Assembly: GCF_019396345.1 (NCBI RefSeq)
Contig: NZ_JAHKRM010000007.1
Span: 186,001 to 250,000, forward strand
DNA length: 64,000 nucleotides
Reading direction: 5' to 3'
From: Nonomuraea guangzhouensis
GTDB lineage: Bacteria > Actinomycetota > Actinomycetes > Streptosporangiales > Streptosporangiaceae
The notes beneath the pieces are model-generated. The model ran no database searches. It worked only from the letters and a program-made list of their open reading frames with translations, and was not told the origin of the DNA. Below, in pieces: positions 9,369-18,454 of the stretch (its first letter is position 1; every line of letters starts with the position of its first letter). The position numbers were made by a program, and so were the translations under genes.

Positions 9369-10693
9369 CGGGAGACCTCCACGGCGGCGCGGGCGACGAT
9401 CCGGGCGGCCAGCACGTGTTTGCACGGCCCACGGGAGCCGCGATGGTCCCACCACCACTCGCAGGTGCAGGAGCCGTCGGCCAGCAAGACCCGGCGCGCG
9501 CCGCCCGAGGTGCGGACGGTGGCCGACTCGCCTTCGAGGTGCACGGCGCCCGCGTCGACGAGCTTGCGCGCCTTGGCCAGCCGCGGGTTGAGCAGGAGCA
9601 CGTTGTCCTTGTCATAGGGCAGCTCACGGTGGAAGTGGGCGGCCTCCGACAGGTCGTAGCCGACCCGGCCGGCGACGCCGAGCTGCGTCAGCGCGGTCCG
9701 CACCCGGTCGGCGGGGATGCCCGCTCGGTCGGCCAGCAGGCCGATCTCGATCTCGGGCTCGAAGTTGAGCAGCATGCCCACCACGTCGGCGTCGTTCTCG
9801 GCCTCGTCGGTGGCCAGGTCGTCGAGCACCGCGCCCTCGCCGGAGAAGCCGCGCCAGCGCTCGGGCGAGAGGGTGAGCGTGTAGCGCATGCCCGGCAGCT
9901 CCAGCTCCCAGGCGCTGGAGGCGGCGTCGGCCGGGCCGTACACCCGCAGGGACTTCGCGAAGCGAAGCAGCGGCAGGAGGGTGCCGAGCCGGTTGGGGCC
10001 GGCGAGCTGGACCGATCCCGGAACCTGACGGTCGGAGAGCTTCAGCTCACGACCCGCCTGCGCCACCCACACCGTGCCCTTCTTGGGCAGCCCGCGCAGG
10101 AACCGCACCGCCGCCATGCCGGTCAGCTCGCCGCGCTGGTCCATGCCCGAGGCGATGACCTGCACCTCGGCGAATCCGCGTAACCAGCGCTCGGGCAGCG
10201 GCACCTTCTTCTCCACCACCGCGCCGTCCATCGTGGTCACGACCAGCTCGTCGAGGCCCACCCCCAGGTGCAACGGGTCACGTGCGCCGATGCGCGCCAG
10301 CGCCTCCCGGAGCGGTGCGTTCACGTCGACGTTGGTGGTACCCCGGTCGAACACTTCGCCGTCGAGCGCGCCGTTCAGCAGATCAAGCCGGGCGTACACC
10401 CCGCCACAGGCCGAGAACGACTCGAACCGCAACCGGTCTCCGTTGCACGTCACCACCGGGTCCCGCACCCAGCCGGGCCGCGCCTGCGGCTGGTGGTAGC
10501 GGGCCAGCGCCACATCGGCGACGCTGAGCAGGCCCGCCGCGGCGGGGGCTGCCTGGGTCACCACGCCGCTGAAGAACCGGGGGGCCACGGCCGGGCCGGA
10601 CAGGGCCCGCCCGCCGGAGGTCGCCAACCCGAGACGACCGTCGACAAGGGAGGAGGGCGCGGCGTACGTGTACGCCTGCGTCGCTGAAGTCAT
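9365..10693 (-). CDS. SWIM zinc-finger protein
   Basis: A 442-residue protein with a SWIM motif near its C-terminus (about residues 409-426): CTC, 13 residues, then CKH, matching the CxC...CxH zinc-binding pattern. SWIM domains bind DNA or proteins. The upstream part has no recognised catalytic domain. It is the first gene of the trio with the two giant helical-repeat paralogues, and the partnership is the best clue to their role. The ATG at 10693 (MTSATQ) was chosen; another possible start lies 30 bp upstream, and neither has a strong ribosome-binding site. Confidence 0.85.
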   Translation of the reverse strand: MTSATQAYTYAAPSSLVDGRLGLATSGGRALSGPAVAPRFFSGVVTQAAPAAAGLLSVADVALARYHQPQARPGWVRDPVVTCNGDRLRFESFSACGGVYARLDLLNGALDGEVFDRGTTNVDVNAPLREALARIGARDPLHLGVGLDELVVTTMDGAVVEKKVPLPERWLRGFAEVQVIASGMDQRGELTGMAAVRFLRGLPKKGTVWVAQAGRELKLSDRQVPGSVQLAGPNRLGTLLPLLRFAKSLRVYGPADAASSAWELELPGMRYTLTLSPERWRGFSGEGAVLDDLATDEAENDADVVGMLLNFEPEIEIGLLADRAGIPADRVRTALTQLGVAGRVGYDLSEAAHFHRELPYDKDNVLLLNPRLAKARKLVDAGAVHLEGESATVRTSGGARRVLLADGSCTCEWWWDHRGSRGPCKHVLAARIVARAAVEVSR

Positions 10694-10764
10694 GGCCGGG
10701 ACAATAGATCGCCCCACTGACAAACCGGAGCGGCAGATTCACCGGCAGCCCGCGAGCTCCGGCG

Positions 10765-12741
10765 TCACGTGATCACCTCGCCAGCCCTGTGTGGGCGGCC
10801 GTCCACGGTGACGGTGCCCGAGGCGGTCGAGACGTCGATCGTCCGCCCCCGGTACGTCAGCCCCGTCAGCTCCAGCCCGCCGTCCGGCAGCGCCGGCGGC
10901 GTGACGACCAGGCCGCCGTCGAGCCGGAATCGCACACCCGCCGCCCCCGTCAGGATCGCCTCCGCACCGGCCAGCCCGGCGACGATGTTGATCCGCCGTC
11001 CCTCGGGCGGCGCCGCCGGGCGGTCGCAGTAGTGCTCCTGGGGGAAGTACGGGAAATGCCGCCCCATCCAGAGCAGCCGCCGCATGACGTCCCAGGCGAG
11101 GCCGGGCTCGCCGCGCTCCCATAGCGTCAGGGCTAGCTGCGGGCCTTCTCCCGTGTACGCCCCGCCGCCCGACCAGTCGGTGTCGCCGAGCTCGTAGTGC
11201 AGCCGGTCGTCCGCGGCCACGGCGCTGACGCCGTACGGGGACAGGAACGAGCCCTCACGCAGCTGTCCGAGCATGGCATCGGCCATCTCGGGCGTGCAGG
11301 CGCCGTTGCGCATCGCGTCGAACGCCTGGACGTGCCGCACGAGCTCGCTTTGCCCGTCGGGGTACCGGCAGCGGAACCAGCCTTCCTGCTCGTCCCACAG
11401 CTCGCGGGCGATCGCGTCCCTGATGTCGCGGGCGCGGGAGCGCAGGTCGCCGACGGGCAGCCGCGCGCCGGACGCCTCGGACAGCTCGGCGAGCCGGTCG
11501 AGGCACCAGGCGCGTTCGGCGTTGGGGCTGGCGACCACGTGCTCCCAGCCCGTGCCGCGCATCTCCAGCAGGTTGTGCTGGGTGCCGTAGTCGCGCAGCG
11601 CCCCCGCCGGGGTGAAACGGGCGTCCAGGCCCTCGACGAGGTCGTGGAGCTGGGTGACCAGGGCGGGGGAGAGGCCGAGGTGGGCGGCGACGGCGGTGGC
11701 GAGGGTGACCAGCGACCAGCCGCTGTACGCGTACGGGACGCCGAGGCCGCTGCCGTCGGGGGCGATCGCGTAGTGCCGGGTGAGATCCACCTTCATGAGC
11801 GATTCGAGGACGCCGGTGGCGGCGTCGCCGAGCATGAGGGTGAGCAGGTGGGGGGCGTACCCGCCGGTGTCCCAGGCGTACGCGCAGAGCGCCCCGCCGT
11901 CCAGGCCGGATGTGGCCACGAACGGCGAGGTGATGAAGCCGGGGTTGTCCCAGAGGCAGACCAGCCCGCTGACCAGGGAGCTCCGCCAGTACTCTGCCAG
12001 CCCGGGGATGTCGCTGGACAGCCGCGGCACGTGCGCCAGCGCCCGGGTCACGCGCTGCGACGACCACCGGGCGGCCTCGGCCGCCAGCTCCCGTGGCCTT
12101 CCGGAGGCCGTGCCCGTGTGGACGGCCAGCGCGAACACCGCCGTCCCGCCCGCGGGGACGTCCTGGCGCAGGCCCTCGTGGGAGAGCTCGACGGTGAGGT
12201 CCCCGGCCCGCCAGGTCCACGGGCCCGTGCTGACGGCCTTCGGGCCGGGGGCGGGCGGCACCCAGCCCCAGTCGCCGAGCGGGACGCGGTGCGGCCCGCC
12301 GGGGTCGACATGGGGTTGGAGGGTCACGGTGACGTCCCGGTCGGCCCGATTGGCGATCTCCACCTCCAGGACGAACCCCGCCTGCCCGTACAGAGGGGTG
12401 AGCGTGCTCTGCACCCGGAGCGACAGCAGCTCGCCGTCGTGGCGGCGGTGGTAGGTGCCGTGCCTGACGATCCGGCCGGGCCACCAGGTGCCGCCCGCGT
12501 ACAGCAGCCCCACCCCGGCCACGCCCGGCGCCGCGCCGTCGGCGATCCGGTGCCCGTCCATGTCCAGTTCGACGGCCAGCTCGGCGTCGGGCGCCGCGTA
12601 CGGCGGCGCGAACCACCCGCCGACCCCGCACACCGACCCCGGCCGGGCGTGGACTGTGGTCCAGCCGCTGGTCACCCAGGTGTGGCCGGGCGCCATGCTC
12701 TGGCGCAGGTCGAAGGCGAGCTCGTCAACGGTGTAAGGCAT
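10765..12741 (-). CDS. six-hairpin (alpha/alpha)6-barrel glycoside hydrolase-like protein
   Basis: A 658-residue protein without a signal peptide, so probably cytoplasmic. The N-terminal roughly 220 residues are beta-rich (immunoglobulin/supersandwich-like). The remainder has Trp/Gly-rich helices typical of six-hairpin glycosidases, such as AYAWDTGGYAPHLLTLML, GTGWEHVVASPNAERAWCLDRLAEL and GDTDWSGGGAYTGEGPQ. WDTGG and the later acidic segments may hold catalytic residues, but I cannot assign a GH family. It is divergent from a LacI regulator and near a GH10 xylanase and sugar importer, suggesting it trims imported oligosaccharides. A beta-barrel tail follows the barrel. Confidence 0.7.
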   Translation of the reverse strand: MPYTVDELAFDLRQSMAPGHTWVTSGWTTVHARPGSVCGVGGWFAPPYAAPDAELAVELDMDGHRIADGAAPGVAGVGLLYAGGTWWPGRIVRHGTYHRRHDGELLSLRVQSTLTPLYGQAGFVLEVEIANRADRDVTVTLQPHVDPGGPHRVPLGDWGWVPPAPGPKAVSTGPWTWRAGDLTVELSHEGLRQDVPAGGTAVFALAVHTGTASGRPRELAAEAARWSSQRVTRALAHVPRLSSDIPGLAEYWRSSLVSGLVCLWDNPGFITSPFVATSGLDGGALCAYAWDTGGYAPHLLTLMLGDAATGVLESLMKVDLTRHYAIAPDGSGLGVPYAYSGWSLVTLATAVAAHLGLSPALVTQLHDLVEGLDARFTPAGALRDYGTQHNLLEMRGTGWEHVVASPNAERAWCLDRLAELSEASGARLPVGDLRSRARDIRDAIARELWDEQEGWFRCRYPDGQSELVRHVQAFDAMRNGACTPEMADAMLGQLREGSFLSPYGVSAVAADDRLHYELGDTDWSGGGAYTGEGPQLALTLWERGEPGLAWDVMRRLLWMGRHFPYFPQEHYCDRPAAPPEGRRINIVAGLAGAEAILTGAAGVRFRLDGGLVVTPPALPDGGLELTGLTYRGRTIDVSTASGTVTVDGRPHRAGEVIT

Positions 12742-12870
12742 GCGTCAACCCCGTGGAGGAGAGGGAGGGATGGGCGGCCGGCGGCTCTGGCGCTCGTGAA
12801 CCGATGCTGACACCGGCCGTTATCCGTCGCAAGAGTTACGCCCGAGTTACCCGAGTTTTTCATTCAGGTA

Positions 12871-12927
12871 TTGTCATCGAACCGGTCCAGCGTTACCTTC
12901 CTCACAAGGTGTTGGACCGGTTTGACA
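12871..12927. promoter_or_regulatory. lacI promoter with two inverted ACCGGT operators
   Basis: AACCGGTCCA (12880-12889) and its exact reverse complement TGGACCGGTT (12913-12922) lie between the divergent glycosidase and lacI genes. Each has a CCGG-centred core of the kind LacI-family repressors favour; the cores are 35 bp apart. A candidate promoter reading toward lacI is TTGTCA (12871-12876), 17 bp, TACCTT (12894-12899), so the first operator would lie in the -35/-10 spacer. The inverted-repeat arms also include flanking TTGTCA/TGACAA. Confidence 0.65.
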
Positions 12928-12954
12928 AAAGGCCGGGCGCAGCTGAGGACGGGC

Positions 12955-13986
12955 ATGGAGAAAATCACGATCCGCGATATCGCACGCCTCGCCGGCGTAT
13001 CGAAATCGACCGTGTCGCTGGTGATCAACAACAGCCCGCGGGTCGATCCGGCGACCAGGCGCCGCGTGCTGGCGGTGATCACGCGGCACAACTACGTGCC
13101 CAGCGCCACGGCGAGCGCGCTGGCGAAGGGAGGACGGCCGCCGTTCATCGGCATGATCGTGCCGGGACTTACCTGGCGGATGGTGGCCCCGCTGAACTTC
13201 GGGGTGGCCTCCGTCATCGAGCGCACGCCGTACGAGATCATCCTCTACACGAGTACGAACGACCATGACTACGCGCCCGTCATCGACCGCATGCTCGCCT
13301 CGGGTCTGTCGGCCGGGGTTCTGGTGATCAGCCAGGACCAGGCCATGCAGCCGCTGCTCGACCTGCACGAGCAGGGGGTGCCCGTGGTCCTCATCAACAC
13401 CCTCGGCTCCCACTTCGACCTGCCGTCGGTCGAGGCCGACAACTACGAGGGCGCGTACGGCGCGGTCCGCCACCTGCTGGACCTGGGCCACCGGCGGATC
13501 GCGTCGCTGGCCGGGCCGATGACATACCCGTGCTGCCAGGACCGGCAGCGCGGCTACGAGGACGCCCTGACCGAGGCGGGCGTCCCGATCGACGTCTCGC
13601 TCACCCTGCAGAGCGGGTTCGAGCCGCCCGTCGCCCGTGAGCTGGTGCGCGAGCTGCTGGATCGGGCCGACCGGCCGACGGCGGTGTTCGCGCACAACGA
13701 CGTCACCGCCTACGCCGCCATGGAGGCCGCCGCCGACCGCGGCCTGCGGGTGCCCGAGGACGTGTCGGTGGCGGGATTCGACGACATACCGTCGTCGGCG
13801 CACGTCAAGCCCGCCCTCACCACCGTCGGCCAGCCGTTCGAGGCGATGGGGCAGCAGGCGGCCCGCATGCTGCTCGCCGCCATCTCCCCGGAGTCCGCAC
13901 CAGGCGGGCAGGGTCAGCCGCCCGCCCGCGTCCATCTGCCGACCACCCTCGTCGTCCGGGACAGCACGGGGCCCGCCCCCGCCTGA
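12955..13986 (+). CDS. LacI family transcriptional regulator
   Basis: A 343-residue repressor. The N-terminal LacI helix-turn-helix (ITIRDIARLAGVSKSTVSLV, residues 4-23) and the hinge helix region VPSATASALAKGG are followed by a periplasmic-binding-protein-like sensor ending in GFDDIPSSAHVKPALTTV. The ATG at 12955 places the HTH at the usual position; longer frames would add a non-conserved N-terminus. It probably controls the divergent glycosidase and the downstream xylanase and sugar-transport genes through the paired ACCGGT operators just upstream. Confidence 0.93.
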   Translation: MEKITIRDIARLAGVSKSTVSLVINNSPRVDPATRRRVLAVITRHNYVPSATASALAKGGRPPFIGMIVPGLTWRMVAPLNFGVASVIERTPYEIILYTSTNDHDYAPVIDRMLASGLSAGVLVISQDQAMQPLLDLHEQGVPVVLINTLGSHFDLPSVEADNYEGAYGAVRHLLDLGHRRIASLAGPMTYPCCQDRQRGYEDALTEAGVPIDVSLTLQSGFEPPVARELVRELLDRADRPTAVFAHNDVTAYAAMEAAADRGLRVPEDVSVAGFDDIPSSAHVKPALTTVGQPFEAMGQQAARMLLAAISPESAPGGQGQPPARVHLPTTLVVRDSTGPAPA

Positions 13987-14021
13987 CACCCGGCGTCCAT
14001 CCCATCGACGAAGCGAAGACC

Positions 14022-14037
14022 GCGCCCCGAGGGGCGC
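14022..14037 (+). terminator. GC hairpin between lacI and xylanase genes
   Basis: GCGCCCC (14022-14028) pairs with GGGGCGC (14031-14037). The strict loop is two bases, so realistically the outer pairs form around CGAG. No U-tract follows. It could attenuate read-through from lacI into the xylanase gene. Confidence 0.4.
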
Positions 14038-14079
14038 CGGTCGAAATCCCCCTGCCCGTCGAAAGAAAGGACCCTCCCC

Positions 14080-15897
14080 ATGGGTCGCCTCACCAAGGCA
14101 CGGCGCCGGGCGGCGTACGTCATCTCCGTCGCGCTGCTCGCGGCGCTCGGACTGGCGTTGCCCGCCACCGCCGCCGACCCGACCGAGATCATGCCGGCCG
14201 ACGCCCTCGCGGCGTTCACCCAGTTCACCGGGACCCCGGCGCCCCAGACGAAGATCGTCTCCGTCCAGGGCCAGCCCAGCTTCGACAAGGCACTGCAGAT
14301 CACCGTCACCGGCCAGCCGAGCTCGCCCGGCCTGGACGGCGAGTACTCGCTGGGCGTCGGCGCCCCGTCCGCGCAGCCCACGGTCAAAGGCGAGGCGATG
14401 CTGGCCACCTTCTGGGCGCGCTCGGTGACGCCGACCGCCTCCGGTTCCGGCCTGGCCCACTTCGTCTTCGAGCAGAACGGCGGCGGCTACACCAAGTCCA
14501 CCCAGGCGGCGATGAAGGTCGGGTCCGGCTGGCAGCGGTTCCAGCTGCCGTTCCGGATGGTCGCCGACTACGCGGCCGGGCAGGTCCGGATCAACTTCTG
14601 GCTCGGTTACGGCCCGCAGGTGCTGCAGATCGCGGGCGTGTCGGTGCTGCGGTACGGCCCGGGCACCCCTGCCGGATGGCCCCAGTCCACCTACGCGGGT
14701 CGTGAGGCGGGGGCGTCCTGGCGGGCCGCCGCCGAGGACCGCATCGAGCGCAACCGCAAGGGCAACCTGTACGTCAAGGTCGTCGACGCCCAGGGCCACC
14801 TCGTCCCCGGCGCCACCGTGCGGGCGGACCTGACCAGGCACGCCTTCAAGTTCGGCTCGGCCGCGGACGGCATACGCCTGATGACGCAGAACACCGCGGG
14901 GCAGAAGTACCGCGACACGCTGCTGGCCAACTTCAACCAGTTCACGCTCGGCAACAACCTCAAGTGGAACCACTGGGAGAACGTCACCGAGCGCGACACC
15001 TACACCCTGCCCGCCCTCCAGTGGGGCCGCGACAACGGCCTGTTCGTCCGCGGGCACACGCTGATCTGGCCGTCGTGCGGGAACATGCCCGCCGACGTCT
15101 GCGGTCTGCGCGGCGACCCTGCCGCGTTGCGGAACAGGATCGACACCCACATCACCGACGAGGCGAGCACCCTCGCCGGCAAGATCGACGAGTGGGACGT
15201 GGTCAACGAGCCGTACGCCAACCACGACGTGCAGAACGTGCTCGGCGACGGCGAGATCGACCGCTGGTTCCGGCTGACCCGGCAGGCCGACGCGGGCCCC
15301 AAGCTCTACCTCAACGACTACGACATCATCGAGGACAACGGCTGGGAGGTCCGCCACCAGGACCAGTTCGCCGCCCTGGCCCGCACGCTGAAGGACGGCG
15401 GGGCACCCATCGGCGGGATCGGTATCCAGGGGCACTTCGCCGGTGAGCAGCTCACCCCGCCGGCCGACCTGGTGACGCTGATCAACAAGTTCGGCGCGCC
15501 CGGCCTGCCGATCGCGATCACCGAGTTCGACGTCGGCACCACCGACGAGCAGCTCCAGGCCGACTACACGCGGGACTTCCTGACCACCATGTTCAGCATG
15601 CCGCAGGTCACCGGGGTCAGCACCTTCGGCTTCTGGGAGGGCGACACCTGGGATCCCAAGCGGGCGCTGTTCCGTACGGACTGGACTCTCAAGCCCAACG
15701 GCCAGGCGTGGCGCGACCTCATCTACGGCGCGTGGTGGACGAAGGCGTCGGCCACGACCGGCTCGACCGGCTCGACCACGGTGCGCGGCTTCCTCGGCGA
15801 CTACACCGTGAAGGTCACCGTCGGCGGCGTCACCAAGCAGGTCGCCGTCTCCATGCCGACCATCGCCGGCAAGGCGATCACGGTGGTCGCCGGCTGA
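14080..15897 (+). CDS. secreted GH10 endo-1,4-beta-xylanase with N-terminal carbohydrate-binding-like domain
   Basis: A 605-residue exported enzyme. The signal peptide runs through about residue 31 (RRRAAY, hydrophobic stretch, ending ALPATAAD). Residues about 35-200 form a beta-sandwich resembling a CBM. The GH10 barrel follows from about residue 230: NNLKWNHWEN, RGHTLIWPS, the acid/base Glu in DVVNEPYANHD and the nucleophile Glu in ITEFDVGT. A short Ser/Thr/Gly linker (about residues 567-574) precedes a small C-terminal beta domain. A GAAAGGA ribosome-binding site precedes the ATG. Next to a LacI regulator and a sugar importer, it would cut xylan outside the cell. The stop codon lies inside the first copy of a three-fold repeat. 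Confidence 0.9.
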   Translation: MGRLTKARRRAAYVISVALLAALGLALPATAADPTEIMPADALAAFTQFTGTPAPQTKIVSVQGQPSFDKALQITVTGQPSSPGLDGEYSLGVGAPSAQPTVKGEAMLATFWARSVTPTASGSGLAHFVFEQNGGGYTKSTQAAMKVGSGWQRFQLPFRMVADYAAGQVRINFWLGYGPQVLQIAGVSVLRYGPGTPAGWPQSTYAGREAGASWRAAAEDRIERNRKGNLYVKVVDAQGHLVPGATVRADLTRHAFKFGSAADGIRLMTQNTAGQKYRDTLLANFNQFTLGNNLKWNHWENVTERDTYTLPALQWGRDNGLFVRGHTLIWPSCGNMPADVCGLRGDPAALRNRIDTHITDEASTLAGKIDEWDVVNEPYANHDVQNVLGDGEIDRWFRLTRQADAGPKLYLNDYDIIEDNGWEVRHQDQFAALARTLKDGGAPIGGIGIQGHFAGEQLTPPADLVTLINKFGAPGLPIAITEFDVGTTDEQLQADYTRDFLTTMFSMPQVTGVSTFGFWEGDTWDPKRALFRTDWTLKPNGQAWRDLIYGAWWTKASATTGSTGSTTVRGFLGDYTVKVTVGGVTKQVAVSMPTIAGKAITVVAG

Positions 15898-15983
15898 CCC
15901 CCGCGCATCGGGTCGGCTGTCGTCGGCTGACCCCCGCGCATCGGGTCGGCTGTCGTCGGCTGACTCCCGCGCATCGGGTCGGC
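15892..15983 (+). repeat. three tandem 33-bp repeats spanning the xylanase stop codon
   Basis: Copies at 15892-15924 and 15925-15957 are identical over 33 bp. The third (15958-15983) keeps 26 bp with one C-to-T change. Each copy begins GGCTGA, which in copy 1 is the last Gly codon and the stop of the xylanase, so the gene end has been triplicated. GGGTCGGC of one copy can pair with GCTGACCC of the next (one mismatch, loop TGTCGTCG), giving successive stem-loops ahead of the transporter genes. Confidence 0.85.
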
Positions 15984-16017
15984 CGACGGCACGCTCAGCA
16001 CATCGAAAGGAAAGACC

Positions 16018-17469
16018 ATGTCAGCCATTCAGCTCAGCCGCCGGCAACTCCTGCAGGCCGCGGCCGCAGCGGGCGGGGCCGCGCTCCTGTCCGGCTGCGG
16101 CGACTCCGGCCGCCAAGCGTCGGGCGTCACACTGCCGTACTGGGACTGGTACGTCAGCCAGGCCCCCTGGGCGGACAACGAGATCAAGCTGTTCCAGCAG
16201 GCCCACGGCGACGTCACGGTCAAGAAGACCACCCAGGTCACCGACAAGTACCTCGACCTGCTGGCGCTGGCGGTACGCAGCGGCACCGCGCCCGACGTCT
16301 TCCTGCTGCCCACGAAGCCGAAACTGGAGGTGCCCGTCGGCCAGGGCTGGCTGATGCCGCTGGACAAGTGGGCCACGCCCGAGTGGCGGTCGAGGTTCCC
16401 CGACAACAGCTTCGTCGAGGGCGTCAACATGTTCGGCGGCAAGGTGTACTCCGCGCCGTTCAGCGGCCTGGCACCGGCGCTGCAGCTCTACATCAACAAC
16501 GACCTCTTCAAACAGGCCGGGCTGACCAACCCCGACGGGACCGTGTTCATCCCCAAGACGTGGGACGACATCACCCGCGCCGCCGAGGCCATCACGACCA
16601 AGAGCGGCGGCAAGGCGTTCGGGCTCGGCTTCGGCAACGCGCAGAAGGGCGCGCTGCCCTGGCTGATCGAGCTGTTCTGCCGCGGCGCCGGGTCGCCCGG
16701 CGGCACCCAGACGGTCGACTACAGAACCGGCCGATGGACGTACGGCGGCGACCGCAACTACGCCGACTTCCTCGCCCTGCTCCTCGACTGGAAGAGCCGC
16801 GGCTTCATCTACCCCAACTCGATGAGCATCTCCGACGAGCAGGCCAGGGCGTTCTTCGCGAAAGGCCGGTTCGGCATGATCGTCGGCGGGGTGTGGAACC
16901 AGGCACCCTGGGAGGAGGCCGGGTTCAAGGACTACAGCCTCACGACGCTGCCTTCGCCGACCGGCACGCCGCAGGGCTTCTTCTACGGATCCCCTGGCAG
17001 CTACCTGATGGGCATCTCGGCCAAGGCCAGGAACCCCGAGCAGGCGTGGGCCTGGCTCGACTGGTTCTACAGTCCCGCCGCGGGCAAACGCTGGGTGCAG
17101 GGCGGTTACGGTCTGTCGGTCTACCCCCAGAACAACGACCCGGCAGGGGTGAGCTCGCCGACGTTCAAACAGTACGTGGGCATGGCGGACACGGCCCTGG
17201 TCGGACCGGTCCCCGCCATCCGTAACCCGGACCTCGCCAAGGTGGAGGTGGCGCCGGTCCAGCCCGACCTCCCGGACGTCGCGGCGGGCATCTACACCGG
17301 CCAGCTCAAGGACGTGCCCAAGGCGCTCAAGGAGCTGGAGGACCGGCTGAACGGCGCCCTGAGCGAGGCAGTCTCCAAGGCCCGCGGCAAGGGGCTCAAG
17401 GTGAGCATGGACGACTACAAGTTCGCCGACTGGGACATCGCCAAGTCGTACACGACCAAGCGCGGATGA
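16018..17469 (+). CDS. sugar ABC transporter substrate-binding lipoprotein
   Basis: A 483-residue extracytoplasmic solute-binding protein (family 1). The N-terminus LSRRQLLQAAAAAGGAALLSGC combines a twin-arginine-like RRQLL with a lipobox (LLSGC, Cys about residue 26), so it is probably a membrane-anchored lipoprotein. The rest resembles maltose/oligosaccharide-binding proteins (for example AFFAKGRFGMIVGGVW). It sits 4 bp upstream of the first permease gene. Beside the xylanase, xylo-oligosaccharides are the likely ligand. A GAAAGGAAAG ribosome-binding site precedes the ATG. No ATPase gene is present; such importers often share an MsiK-type ATPase encoded elsewhere, which is an inference here. 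Confidence 0.92.
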   Translation: MSAIQLSRRQLLQAAAAAGGAALLSGCGDSGRQASGVTLPYWDWYVSQAPWADNEIKLFQQAHGDVTVKKTTQVTDKYLDLLALAVRSGTAPDVFLLPTKPKLEVPVGQGWLMPLDKWATPEWRSRFPDNSFVEGVNMFGGKVYSAPFSGLAPALQLYINNDLFKQAGLTNPDGTVFIPKTWDDITRAAEAITTKSGGKAFGLGFGNAQKGALPWLIELFCRGAGSPGGTQTVDYRTGRWTYGGDRNYADFLALLLDWKSRGFIYPNSMSISDEQARAFFAKGRFGMIVGGVWNQAPWEEAGFKDYSLTTLPSPTGTPQGFFYGSPGSYLMGISAKARNPEQAWAWLDWFYSPAAGKRWVQGGYGLSVYPQNNDPAGVSSPTFKQYVGMADTALVGPVPAIRNPDLAKVEVAPVQPDLPDVAAGIYTGQLKDVPKALKELEDRLNGALSEAVSKARGKGLKVSMDDYKFADWDIAKSYTTKRG

Positions 17470-17473
17470 CACG

Positions 17474-18454
17474 ATGACGGATGTCCACCTGGCCGCCCCG
17501 CCCCGCGCGGTGATCGCGAGAAGGGCCCTCCACCTGCGTCGGCGGATCGTCGCGGCACGCTGGTCCTACGTGTACGTGCTGCCGATGCTGGTGCTGTTGC
17601 TGGCCTTCGTGATCTACCCGATCGTCGCGTCGCTCGGCTACACCTTCTACCGGTGGGACGGGATCGGCGAGCCCGGCGACTTCGTCGGGCTCGCCAACTT
17701 CGCCCGGGTGATGACGGACTCCATCTTCTGGGGAGCCCTGCGCAACACGTTCTTCTACGTGCTCATCGTCGTGCCGGTCCAGCTCGTCCTCGCGCTCGCC
17801 CTCGCTCTCGTGCTGAACAATAAGCGACTGCGCGCGCGAACCTTCTACCGGACGATTTTCTTTCTCCCGGTGGTGACCTCCGCCGCGGTCGTCGGAGTCG
17901 TCGTCCAATTGCTTTTCTCGAATTTCGGCGACGTCGTCAACGACCTGCTGATGTCGCTCGGTCTCACGCACGAATACATCGACTGGCTCGGCGACCCGAA
18001 TTTCGCGATGATCATTATCATCGGGGTCGGGATCTGGCACACGCTCGGCTACAACCTGGTGTATTTCCTGGCCGGGCTGCAGACGATCCCCGACGAGTTG
18101 TACGAGGCGGCGCGGCTCGACGGGGCGGGCGCCCTCGCGAGCTTCCGCTACATCACGGTGCCCATGCTCAGATCGGTGGGCGTCGTCATCGTCCTGCTGT
18201 CCGTCATCGGCTCGTTCCAGGTCTTCGACCTCGTACAGGTGCTCACCAACGGCGGGCCGTACTTCGCCACCGAGGTCGTCAACACCTACATCTACCACCT
18301 GGCGTTCGGCGGGTTCGGCGGCACCGGCGTCGAACGGGACGTCGGCCTCGCCTCGGCGGCCTCGTTCTTCTACGGGCTGCTGCTCATCGTCTTCGCCGTG
18401 CTCCAGGGGCTCTTCCTGCGGGTGCTGGTCCGGCGCAGGGGCGGCCGCGCATGA
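17474..18454 (+). CDS. sugar ABC transporter permease (MalF-like)
   Basis: A 326-residue inner-membrane protein with about six hydrophobic segments, the first at about residues 33-55 (VYVLPMLVLLLAFVIYPIVASL). The binding-protein-dependent permease EAA loop reads ELYEAARLDGAGALASFRYITVP, matching EAAxxDGAxxxxxFxxItxP. It pairs with the next gene, whose start overlaps its stop by ATGA, to form the heterodimeric channel of the importer. Codons around 17810-18010 are less GC-biased than those nearby, without disrupting the frame. Confidence 0.93.
   Translation: MTDVHLAAPPRAVIARRALHLRRRIVAARWSYVYVLPMLVLLLAFVIYPIVASLGYTFYRWDGIGEPGDFVGLANFARVMTDSIFWGALRNTFFYVLIVVPVQLVLALALALVLNNKRLRARTFYRTIFFLPVVTSAAVVGVVVQLLFSNFGDVVNDLLMSLGLTHEYIDWLGDPNFAMIIIIGVGIWHTLGYNLVYFLAGLQTIPDELYEAARLDGAGALASFRYITVPMLRSVGVVIVLLSVIGSFQVFDLVQVLTNGGPYFATEVVNTYIYHLAFGGFGGTGVERDVGLASAASFFYGLLLIVFAVLQGLFLRVLVRRRGGRA

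Noticed and set aside
12874-15435. Very long open frame on the minus strand opposite lacI and the xylanase
   Set aside because: The plus strand encodes clear LacI and GH10 proteins; the antisense frame is a GC-bias shadow without family motifs.
15892-15983. Three-fold 33-bp repeat considered as a CRISPR array
   Set aside because: The copies are contiguous with no spacers and span a stop codon; there are no cas genes.
16021-17472. 483-codon open frame exactly antisense to the sugar-binding lipoprotein
   Set aside because: The plus frame has a lipobox and solute-binding motifs; the antisense translation is low-complexity and unlike any family.
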